A stretch of DNA of 42,827 nucleotides from an uncultured Bacillota bacterium. GTDB taxonomy: Bacteria > Bacillota_I > Bacilli_A > RFN20 > CAG-288. Location: positions 1 to 42,827 of the forward strand of contig CASFYT010000019.1 of assembly GCA_949299015.1 (NCBI GenBank), given 5' to 3'. The notes below the pieces were generated by a model. It saw nothing but the letters and a program-made list of their open reading frames with translations, ran no database searches and was not told the origin of the DNA. The translations under genes and the position numbers were made by a program. This document shows positions 1 through 6,367 of this stretch, piece after piece; positions within the stretch are counted from its first letter, which is position 1; every line of letters begins with the position of its first letter.

Positions 1-413
1 GTCTTTTTCTTTCTTGACTCCTTCTGTTTTGCCTTTATCTCATGAAGCCTTTTCCAGATTCTGTTTCTGATGTTGGAGATGGTCTTCGGGGAGAGCCTGA
101 CTTTCTTGGCTGCCTCCTTTGTCGTCATCTCCCCCAGGACACAGTAGCGGAAGACCTTCCGCATGTTTCCCTTGAACTGGCGGCAGAGGTTGTTGATCAA
201 CCTCTCTTTGTCTGCCCTCGGGAAAGGTGTGTCGGAGGAGTCCTCCTGTTTCACTGTGAGGGCTTCGAGGTTTTCGATGCGTGCGAGATGGCGTTGGCCC
301 TCGTTTTGCAGTTTCTTCATTTCGGCCTGGACTTCCTTGTTCCGTTTTTCCAGAAAGTCCACGTCCTTCTTTTGGATGCGGATGGTCACGCTTTCGCCGT
401 TGTCGTTCACCAT
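1..413 (-). CDS. HTH (sigma region 4-like) regulator, 3' end cut by window
   Basis: Minus-strand reading frame open from an ATG at 413 to the window edge (about 137 codons, no stop reached). The first half is charged and probably coiled coil (about residues 20-60). Near the visible end is a helix-turn-helix of the sigma-70 region 4/LuxR type: the segment GEMTTKEAAKKVRLSPKTIS followed by a basic helix, and then a Lys/Arg-rich tail. Similar small sigma-like HTH proteins occur in Bacillota mobile elements, which fits the recombinase 6 kb away, but I do not recognise the exact family. The ATG lacks a convincing ribosome binding site of its own and overlaps the stop of a 21-codon ORF (407-472) that has a good one, so translation is probably coupled. 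The frame also stays open and coding-like upstream of the ATG to a TGA at 475-477. A frameshifted longer gene is therefore possible. Confidence 0.6.
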   Translation of the reverse strand, partial: MVNDNGESVTIRIQKKDVDFLEKRNKEVQAEMKKLQNEGQRHLARIENLEALTVKQEDSSDTPFPRADKERLINNLCRQFKGNMRKVFRYCVLGEMTTKEAAKKVRLSPKTISNIRNRIWKRLHEIKAKQKESRKKK

Positions 414-472
414 TTCGTGCTCGACATATTCCGCATCGTCTTCGAATTCTTCTTGGTCTTGTTGGTTTTCAC
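407..472 (-). CDS. Short basic leader ORF coupled to the HTH gene
   Basis: A 21-codon frame starts with GTG at 472, a few bases after a strong AAAGGAG ribosome binding site (minus strand, about 480-486), and ends TGA inside ATGGTGA, overlapping the ATG of the downstream HTH gene. The peptide is rich in Lys, Asn, Thr and Ser, with no recognisable domain. It could be a translational-coupling leader. Alternatively it is the true N-terminus of the HTH gene joined by a -1 frameshift, because the downstream frame also looks coding upstream of its ATG. The sequence alone does not decide. Confidence 0.4.
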   Translation of the reverse strand: MKTNKTKKNSKTMRNMSSTKW

Positions 473-805
473 CTCAATGACTCCTTTAGATAGGTCACCC
501 AGGCGGAAAATCCGAACGCTAAAAAAGTGATGCCTGCTAGGACATCACCCGGTGTTCACCAAAGAGAAAGCATTGCCTCTGACAGCCATGTTCAAGGTTC
601 TCCCTCCTAGGTGACAGATATATTTTCAAAAAGAAAAAGGGTGTGTATCAAGGTATAGTGTTTTGATTTATTCAGGAGTTATAAAAATCTGCCGCTTCTA
701 ATGCTCTTAGATTCAAACTTGATAACCCACAAATAGTCTTTTTAAATGTTATAATAATCCCAGTTATTCCACATAGTCGAACTTAGCTAAAGTGCGAGGA
801 GATAA
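473..805. other. Intergenic region between divergent accessory genes
   Basis: These 333 bases carry the ribosome binding site of the minus-strand leader ORF (about 480-486). The part from about 600 on is AT-rich and leads to the caspase gene. A perfect TATAAT lies at 750-755, about 50 bases before the caspase ATG. A TTGATA at 719-724 is too far upstream (25-base spacer) to be its -35 partner. The base composition changes from GC-balanced to AT-rich here, which may mark one edge of the defence cargo. No RNA gene or further coding frame was seen. Confidence 0.4.
750..755 (+). promoter_or_regulatory. Possible -10 box of the caspase-TIR operon
   Basis: TATAAT is followed about 50 bases later by GAGGAG and the start of the caspase gene. 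No good -35 hexamer sits at 16-18 bases, so the assignment rests on the -10 match and position only. Confidence 0.35.
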
Positions 806-1786
806 ATGATGGTCAATAAGGCTTTGCTAGTTGGTAATAATTATTATGATCAATTTGCTCTGAAAAACTGTATTAATGATGTAAAGCAAATGAAGCGCTT
901 GCTCGCTGAAAACGCAGATGGTTCTAAGAATTTTGATGTTGCTACTTTACTAGGCGAACACGCTACTCGTTCTAATATTAGAAGGGGTCTTAGAGATTTA
1001 TTCAAAAGTAATTGTGATATAGCTTTGTTCTATTTTTCTGGCCATGGCATCGACGATGACAATGATGGGTTTATAGTTTCGAGCGATTTTGCAGAATACG
1101 ATTATGGTATTTCTATGCCGGAAATTGTTAAGTTTGTAAATCGGTCAAAGGCTAAAAACAAGATAGTCATTTTGGATTGTTGTTATTCAGGCTTTTTAGG
1201 AACATCAGGAATTATTGGCGATGAAAGTATTCTTTCGCCCGGAACTATTATTATGTCTGCTAGTAGAAAGGATGAGAGTGCTAGCGATGGTCCTGATGGG
1301 GAAAATGGTCTTTTTACTGGTCTTTTCCTTGAAGCTCTTGATGGAGCGGCTTCTGATTTGTTTGGCAATACTCCCCCAAGTTCTATTTATTCGTTTATCG
1401 ATAAAGCACTAGGACCTTGGGAACAAAGACCTATATTTAAATCAAATGTGGATTCTTTTATCTCATTGCGCCAAAATGAACCATCAATTCCGTTAGCTGC
1501 CATGAAGAAAATAACCTCTTTTTTTCAATCTAGAGATAGCCATTTCTGTTTAAATCCATCCTTTGAACCCACGAATTATCCAGGAAGTAAGGATCGACAT
1601 CATGAGCCTTATAGGACTGAGGAAAATATAAAGAAATTTTCTATTTTGCAACTTTATTATAGATACGGACTTATAAAACCTATAGAAGAGAAAAACATGT
1701 ATGAAACAGCAATGAATTCTCAATCTTGTGGTTTGACAAAACTTGGTAAATATTACTTCGACTTAGTAAAAAAGAATAAAATATAA
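806..1786 (+). CDS. Caspase-like (C14/metacaspase) protease, probable immune effector
   Basis: A 326-residue soluble protein. Residues 1-200 form a caspase fold: FYFSGHG places the catalytic histidine at His80, and ILDCCYSG gives the cysteine, Cys126 by alignment to the metacaspase D-x-C-x-S-G motif. A mixed linker follows, and a C-terminal module at about 275-326 ends in a winged-helix-like pattern (LTKLGKYYFDLVKK). It probably cleaves other proteins after activation. The TIR gene begins 14 bases downstream on the same strand, so the two are co-transcribed. From memory, caspase-like proteases paired with TIR proteins were recently described as type IV Thoeris, in which the TIR makes a cyclic ADP-ribose signal that activates the protease. 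That role is inferred here from domains and order. The start is chosen on GAGGAG seven bases upstream. The gene is AT-rich relative to the rest of the window, consistent with horizontal transfer. Confidence 0.87.
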   Translation: MMVNKALLVGNNYYDQFALKNCINDVKQMKRLLAENADGSKNFDVATLLGEHATRSNIRRGLRDLFKSNCDIALFYFSGHGIDDDNDGFIVSSDFAEYDYGISMPEIVKFVNRSKAKNKIVILDCCYSGFLGTSGIIGDESILSPGTIIMSASRKDESASDGPDGENGLFTGLFLEALDGAASDLFGNTPPSSIYSFIDKALGPWEQRPIFKSNVDSFISLRQNEPSIPLAAMKKITSFFQSRDSHFCLNPSFEPTNYPGSKDRHHEPYRTEENIKKFSILQLYYRYGLIKPIEEKNMYETAMNSQSCGLTKLGKYYFDLVKKNKI

Positions 1787-1800
1787 ATGGAGGCGAAAAA

Positions 1801-2211
1801 ATGACGTATAACCTTTTTATTAGCCATTCTTGGACTTACTCAGACGCATATGAACGCTTAATTAATCTTTTAAATGAACACCCTTATTTTTCCTACAAAA
1901 ATTATTCTGTGCCCAAAGATGACCCTTTGACTATTTATTCACCCTTTTATTACAAAAGTGAATTGAAGAACAAGATCACAAAACAGATGAAGCCCTGTCA
2001 TGTTGTTTTAATTTTAGCTGGAGTATATGCAACTAATAGTTCTTCGATTGATCTAGAAATCGAGGCCGCTAAGGAATTAAAGAAACCGATTATCGGTATA
2101 GAACCATGGGGTGCAGAGAAAGTATCTTCAAAAGTTCGTGAAAATGCTGATGTCATGGTAAAGTGGAATTCGGATTCTATTGTTGACGCAATTAGGAAAT
2201 ATAGCATATAA
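1801..2211 (+). CDS. TIR-domain protein (DUF1863/ThsB-like), probable NAD+-processing sensor
   Basis: A 136-residue protein that is a single TIR domain. It opens with the β-strand YNLFISHSW typical of TIR/DUF1863 proteins, has a central HVVLILAGVYAT strand, and then an acidic helix in which Glu86 lies where the catalytic glutamate of NAD-cleaving TIRs is expected (DLEIEAA). The C-terminal strand/turn PIIGIEPWG matches the ThsB-like group. It follows the caspase gene after 14 bases, with a GGAGG site. By analogy with Thoeris it would sense infection and convert NAD+ to a signal that switches on the caspase. No SLOG- or Macro-domain effector is present, so the caspase is the only visible partner. 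The domain assignment is strong; the signalling role is inference. Confidence 0.85.
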   Translation: MTYNLFISHSWTYSDAYERLINLLNEHPYFSYKNYSVPKDDPLTIYSPFYYKSELKNKITKQMKPCHVVLILAGVYATNSSSIDLEIEAAKELKKPIIGIEPWGAEKVSSKVRENADVMVKWNSDSIVDAIRKYSI

Positions 2212-2300
2212 GTATTTTCTAAATTTTTTTGTGGCCAAGAGCGAGAATTCCTTTATAAATACTATTTTGAATTTAGGTCTAATAATGAAAGGATATCAAA

Positions 2301-3407
2301 ATGATAAAGGTTGATGTTGATGATGCGAAAGCAAAGTCCATACTTGAAAAAGCATTTCGTGATGCTTCTAGATTGGCAATAAACGAAAAACAAAATTCTT
2401 CTAATTCTTTTTCATTGGATTTTTTTGTTCGCGACCTCAACAAAACTTACCTTTATATTCTTTGCACAGCGCTATTGGCTAAATCAACGGATAAAAGAGT
2501 CAATCCAATTGTCATTCAAAAGAAGTCTTCGTTGGATGGCGCATACGATGCGAGATCATTATGCCATTCTGTTATTGTTAAAAACAAAAATGTTAATGAA
2601 CTTTTGGGCAATTCAAATGAGCCTTTTGTAAACAAGCCTGCAAGGATAGAGTCCCTTGACAAACAGACAGCCTTTCGTGGTGGCAAAACAAAAAAACTAA
2701 TTAAGTCACTTATTAGATTTTTACTCTCAATAAAAGATGAGACTGAAGCATATACCAACCTAGTTGAGCTACTATGTCTCTTGATAAAACAACATAGTAA
2801 GGAATCTATCAAATATGACATGATTAGCAAAACAATCATGAGTGCCTCTAAAAATATTGATGAAACTAGCAAGGTTTATAAAGTAATTTTAAATGCACAA
2901 AAACATTCCTTGGGTGGGCAAACACTAGCAATTTCCGTTGGTGCTATTCTAAAATGCTTTTACGAAAAACAACCAGAATACTCAATCGTTATACATAATG
3001 TTAATGAATCAGGAGCCTCGTCAAAGGAAATAGAAGATATCGATGTTTTCTTTAAAGGTAAGCCTCTCTATTGTGTTGAATTAAAAGATAAAGAATTTGA
3101 TGAAAATGATATCCTAAATTCTGTTAGAAAAGTCATTCATTCTTTCTGCTATCGTTTGATTTTTATTGTAGGAGTCAATTCTAGAGAAAAAAGGCTTGAC
3201 CGTTTTTCTGTCTTAAAAGAAAAACTTAATGATGAGAATTTTAATTTAGAAATTATTGATTTTGATTCCTTCTTTAATACTATTTTGAACCTAATTCCTT
3301 TAAATCATTTTTCCACCGTATACAATTTCGGCCTGGTTATTATGAAAGAAATCAATTCTTCAAAAGAGATGGTTGAATGGTGGAACAAAATATTTAGTGG
3401 TAATTAG
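2301..3407 (+). CDS. Type II restriction endonuclease, SacI-like family
   Basis: A 368-residue protein. Residues about 79-118 contain GAYDARSLCHSV and, further on, NSNEPFVNKPARI, which I recognise from the SacI restriction endonuclease family. A probable PD-(D/E)xK nuclease core is near the C-terminus: Asp248 (in EIEDIDVFF) with VELKD supplying Glu260 and Lys262. It should cut unmethylated DNA; SacI itself recognises GAGCTC. The methyltransferase gene is convergent and the two stop codons overlap by four bases, a compact restriction-modification pair. AAAGGA precedes the ATG. The 89-base gap after the TIR gene suggests separate transcription. GAGCTC occurs in the window (for example 6923-6928), so the host would need the methylase if the specificity is shared; that specificity is not shown by the sequence. 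Confidence 0.75.
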   Translation: MIKVDVDDAKAKSILEKAFRDASRLAINEKQNSSNSFSLDFFVRDLNKTYLYILCTALLAKSTDKRVNPIVIQKKSSLDGAYDARSLCHSVIVKNKNVNELLGNSNEPFVNKPARIESLDKQTAFRGGKTKKLIKSLIRFLLSIKDETEAYTNLVELLCLLIKQHSKESIKYDMISKTIMSASKNIDETSKVYKVILNAQKHSLGGQTLAISVGAILKCFYEKQPEYSIVIHNVNESGASSKEIEDIDVFFKGKPLYCVELKDKEFDENDILNSVRKVIHSFCYRLIFIVGVNSREKRLDRFSVLKEKLNDENFNLEIIDFDSFFNTILNLIPLNHFSTVYNFGLVIMKEINSSKEMVEWWNKIFSGN

Positions 3408-4444
3408 AAAAAGTATTTCTTAACGGCTTCCGCAATCGCTTTTGCTAATCCACAAGGAACTGCATTACCTATTTGAGTATAAACGCTGCTTTTATTTCCA
3501 TAGAATTGATAATCCTTTGGGAATGATTGAATTAGTGCAGCTTCTTTAATTGTTAATCTTCTTAAAAAATCTGGTGCCCATTCAAATTTTGGCTTGTATA
3601 AACCATCTCGAATTTCGTCATGCCTTTTTGTCACCCAGTCTCCTGCATCTGGATTATCCAAGAAACGTTGATCTATAATTGGCGTTTTGTTTCCGCCCAT
3701 AGATGCAGGTAAAGTTTGACAAAGACCATCAAGTCTAATTGGCCTTCCCATTCCATTAAATATAGTTCCCGCATATGGATCTTTTCGCATAATCGGATTT
3801 TTAGCCATTGTTATAAATGCTGTGCAAGTATTTTCGTTACCGACTTCTCCAAAATGGGGTAGTTCTTTAAAAAGCTGGCGGACAGTTTTGGGCTTTGATT
3901 TTTCTTTTTCCAATACATTTAAGAAATCATTAGAGTCATAAGGTGTTTTGCTGCCAATAAATATAGCTCTTTCTCGCTTTTCGCTTACTCCGAAATCTGC
4001 GGAATTCAAAATGAACAAATGGCATGTGTAACCCAAAGATTTAGCACGCTGAAAATACTTTTCTCTTACCGAAGCCCATTTCTCTAGTTTTCCCAATGCT
4101 TTGACATTTTCCATAACAAAAACTTTGGGTTTTGTTATTTCAACTATATCCAAGTAGCGCCAAATCATTTGACTTCGCTGGTCATTAGGATCCATTTTTC
4201 CGGCAACAGAAAAACCTTGGCAAGGAGGCCCGCCAATGACCACTTGGACACCAAGTTCTTGCTTAAAGCAATCGTAATATTTTGTAATATCTCCCTCTAG
4301 CAGAATGGTTTGAGGGTGATTAAGTTTATAAGTTTTACAAGCGTTAGGCATGATTTCATTGGCCAATGAAACATTGAAACCTGCTTGCACAAAGCCTGTG
4401 TCAAGCCCACCAGCGCCTGTAAAAAGTGATATCGTTTTTATCAT
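3404..4444 (-). CDS. DNA (cytosine-5)-methyltransferase of the type II R-M pair
   Basis: A 346-residue C5-cytosine methyltransferase with all main motifs: motif I LFTGAGGLDTGF (SAM binding) at the N-terminus, motif IV GGPPCQGFS with nucleophile Cys75, motif VI MENVKAL (about 111-117), and motif X QIGNAVP near the C-terminus. A variable target-recognition region lies between. It would protect host DNA against the convergent SacI-like nuclease. There is no ribosome binding site at usual spacing, but TATAAT lies seven bases before the ATG, so the message may be leaderless. An AGGAG further upstream (about 4466-4472) is too distant. The gene is AT-rich like its defence neighbours. Confidence 0.93.
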   Translation of the reverse strand: MIKTISLFTGAGGLDTGFVQAGFNVSLANEIMPNACKTYKLNHPQTILLEGDITKYYDCFKQELGVQVVIGGPPCQGFSVAGKMDPNDQRSQMIWRYLDIVEITKPKVFVMENVKALGKLEKWASVREKYFQRAKSLGYTCHLFILNSADFGVSEKRERAIFIGSKTPYDSNDFLNVLEKEKSKPKTVRQLFKELPHFGEVGNENTCTAFITMAKNPIMRKDPYAGTIFNGMGRPIRLDGLCQTLPASMGGNKTPIIDQRFLDNPDAGDWVTKRHDEIRDGLYKPKFEWAPDFLRRLTIKEAALIQSFPKDYQFYGNKSSVYTQIGNAVPCGLAKAIAEAVKKYFF

Positions 4445-4451
4445 GGTTAAG

Positions 4452-4457
4452 ATTATA
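4452..4457 (-). promoter_or_regulatory. -10 box giving a possibly leaderless methyltransferase transcript
   Basis: On the minus strand TATAAT ends seven bases before the methyltransferase ATG, the distance at which transcription would start at or next to the start codon. The -35 region is poor (only TTTCAA-like at about 19 bases). A leaderless start could give early methylase expression before the nuclease; that is inference. Confidence 0.4.
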
Positions 4458-4492
4458 ACACCTCATCTCCTTGCTTTTGAAAGGCAGAAACT

Positions 4493-4954
4493 TTACCAAC
4501 TCTTGGATAGTTCTAAAGTTAAAACAAGTATTTGGGAAATAAAACAAAGAATTGCCAAGGGCAAACATGTCCAATTTATACGAGCTATGCCCATAAAAGC
4601 TAACGATATTGGAAACCCTAGCGACGCAATTATATAACCTTCTGGATAAACAAATATTATTATTATTATTTCGCAAATAACTGTACAAGCAAAAATTGCA
4701 GTTGATATATATCTAGAAGTCAATTTATATCCCTTCCATTGCTGGCTGTTTCCCTCGTTAACTATGAAACATGCAGTCCGAAACATGGCAATCATCGAAA
4801 TGATGTAAAGGGTCAAAAGCCAAAACGGGATGTTGGCAAAAGGATCATAGGCATTCTCCCCACCTAGGAAGAAGCCCAATGCTTCTACGATTAGGATGAC
4901 GATGGTCATTCCTATCATCCAGGGATCGTAGCCATATCGGAAGTAGTTTTTCAT
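4493..4954 (-). CDS. Small four-helix membrane protein of unknown function
   Basis: About 153 residues from the ATG at 4954, which has AGGAG about ten bases upstream; the frame is open 21 codons further but lacks a better start. Four hydrophobic segments are visible: about residues 13-29, 41-58, 84-104 and 108-130, with a charged cytosolic-looking loop between the second and third. I do not recognise a family. It lies 48 bases upstream of the methyltransferase on the same strand, inside the defence cluster and divergent from the FRG gene. It could be a membrane-acting component of a defence module or a passenger. Base use is AT-rich like its neighbours. Confidence 0.6.
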   Translation of the reverse strand: MKNYFRYGYDPWMIGMTIVILIVEALGFFLGGENAYDPFANIPFWLLTLYIISMIAMFRTACFIVNEGNSQQWKGYKLTSRYISTAIFACTVICEIIIIIFVYPEGYIIASLGFPISLAFMGIARINWTCLPLAILCFISQILVLTLELSKSW

Positions 4955-5169
4955 ATAATACACTCTCCTAAAACATATCGGTGAAGTTATTTTACAACAT
5001 TCGTAATTGCTTTTCAATTTGAATAATTAAGGACTTTCAACTAAAATACAGATGTCTGAAGAGATGCTTTAAATTTAGTTGCTGATAGATGTGAGTCAAA
5101 AAAGTACTCCAATTACTTCTCTATGGTATCTATAGCATGTTTAGCAATTAATAATACGGAGATCAAAAA

Positions 5170-5949
5170 ATGGAGACAGAAATATTTAACAATATTAATG
5201 AAGTAATCCAGTATCTGAATTCCTTAACTTGCCAAAATATCATTTTCCGTGGTTTCACGAAAAAACAAGAACTAATTCCACAACTTTTTCGCCTTAATTT
5301 AGCATCGGAAGAATTTGATTTACTAAAAGAATTTGAAAAGTATGCCAAGCTTTTTGCAAGCCCGACCAGTGCGCAAGAATTTTACTTTCTCTGTCAACAT
5401 TTCGGCCTTCCTACTCGGTTGTTAGACTTTACTACGAATCCTTTTGTCGCTCTGTTCTTTTCAATTAATCAGGACCCTGAACCCGAAGATGACATTTATA
5501 AAATCCTATATGTTAATGATAATAAATACACCCCTATTCAAATCGATGTAGGGGCAACCGATATCAGACATGCTTTTTTGAGAAAAGAAATTATCGAAAT
5601 CAATCAATACGATTCTTATACTGAAGAGATTAAAGGTTGGTTAAACAGGAAGAGATTGCCTAGTCAATTTCCAGTCATTTTCCCCGCGACTATTACTAAT
5701 CAAAGAATATTTGCTCAACAAGGCCTATTTTATATTTCGCTTCAAAAGCAAGAATCGTTTGACCCTGAAATTTTGATTAGTCTTGGCACAATTATTCGAA
5801 TTAATAAAGCCTTAAGAGAACCTTTGTTAGAATATTTGGCAAATATTAGTATAGATTCAATTCATCTTTTTCCAGGATTGGATACCTTGGCGGCTAAATT
5901 AAAGAAGAAACATATGGAGAATACTTCGGGTAAAAATCGGGCTAAATAA
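5170..5949 (+). CDS. FRG-domain protein
   Basis: A 259-residue soluble protein with the FRG domain: the signature FRGF at about residues 35-38 (NIIFRGFTKKQ), then a helix-rich stretch, then FYFLCQHFGLPTRLLDFTTNPFVAL (about 76-100), the conserved QHxGxPTRLLDxTxNP block. The domain has an ADP-ribosyltransferase-like relationship in family descriptions and is frequent in phage-defence neighbourhoods, but its activity is largely unknown to me. The remainder after about residue 130 is unassigned. The gene has a GGAG site ten bases before the ATG and is the last AT-rich gene; the XRE regulator starts ten bases after its stop with much higher GC, so the cargo boundary may lie here. Confidence 0.8.
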   Translation: METEIFNNINEVIQYLNSLTCQNIIFRGFTKKQELIPQLFRLNLASEEFDLLKEFEKYAKLFASPTSAQEFYFLCQHFGLPTRLLDFTTNPFVALFFSINQDPEPEDDIYKILYVNDNKYTPIQIDVGATDIRHAFLRKEIIEINQYDSYTEEIKGWLNRKRLPSQFPVIFPATITNQRIFAQQGLFYISLQKQESFDPEILISLGTIIRINKALREPLLEYLANISIDSIHLFPGLDTLAAKLKKKHMENTSGKNRAK

Positions 5950-5959
5950 GAGGCGAATT

Positions 5960-6355
5960 ATGAACGAGAAAGTCAATGAACAGCTGGCTGTCGAGATTGG
6001 CAAGAGACTGCTGGAGTTGAGGGAGGACGCGAAGATTTCCCAGATTCAGCTTTCGAAGGAACTCGGTGTGAGTCAGAACGCCATCTGGAGATATGAGAGC
6101 GGAACGAACTATCCCCCTTATGACGTGCTTATCGGATACGGGAGGTTCTTCAACGTCTCCATCGACTGGATCCTTGGAAGATGCATGGATCGGTCCGGAA
6201 TTCTCTATTCGGGGATTCCCCAGAATACGAAGCAGAAGGTCGACCACTATATCGGGCAGGTCCTCGACATGGACTCGCCGATGATGAAGGAACTCCTTCA
6301 GGCCATCGACGAGATGATCGACAGGAAACTGAAGGAAAAGGAGAAAAAGAAGTAA
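5960..6355 (+). CDS. XRE-family helix-turn-helix regulator
   Basis: A 131-residue DNA-binding protein. Residues about 10-65 are a classic Xre/Cro HTH (SQIQLSKELGVSQNAIWRYESG) followed by the usual LIGYGRFFNVSIDWILGR segment; the rest is a helical, probably dimerising tail ending in Lys/Glu repeats. It starts ten bases after the FRG gene with AGAGG upstream and ends 12 bases before the recombinase gene, so it probably forms an operon with it and controls excision or cargo expression. The GC-rich codon use matches the recombinase and the chromosome, unlike the defence genes before it. Confidence 0.88.
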   Translation: MNEKVNEQLAVEIGKRLLELREDAKISQIQLSKELGVSQNAIWRYESGTNYPPYDVLIGYGRFFNVSIDWILGRCMDRSGILYSGIPQNTKQKVDHYIGQVLDMDSPMMKELLQAIDEMIDRKLKEKEKKK

Positions 6356-6367
6356 CGGGAGGATTGG

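Noticed and set aside
42-530. Plus-strand 162-codon frame at the left edge
   Set aside because: Low-complexity Leu/Phe/Val product; the opposite strand encodes an HTH protein with sensible codon use.
806-2211. Classical Thoeris with a SLOG/NADase ThsA
   Set aside because: No SLOG, Sir2 or Macro-domain gene is adjacent; the only partner of the TIR protein is the caspase.
4350-4688. Short frames on both strands around the methyltransferase start
   Set aside because: No ribosome binding site or recognisable product; they overlap the methyltransferase or the membrane gene.
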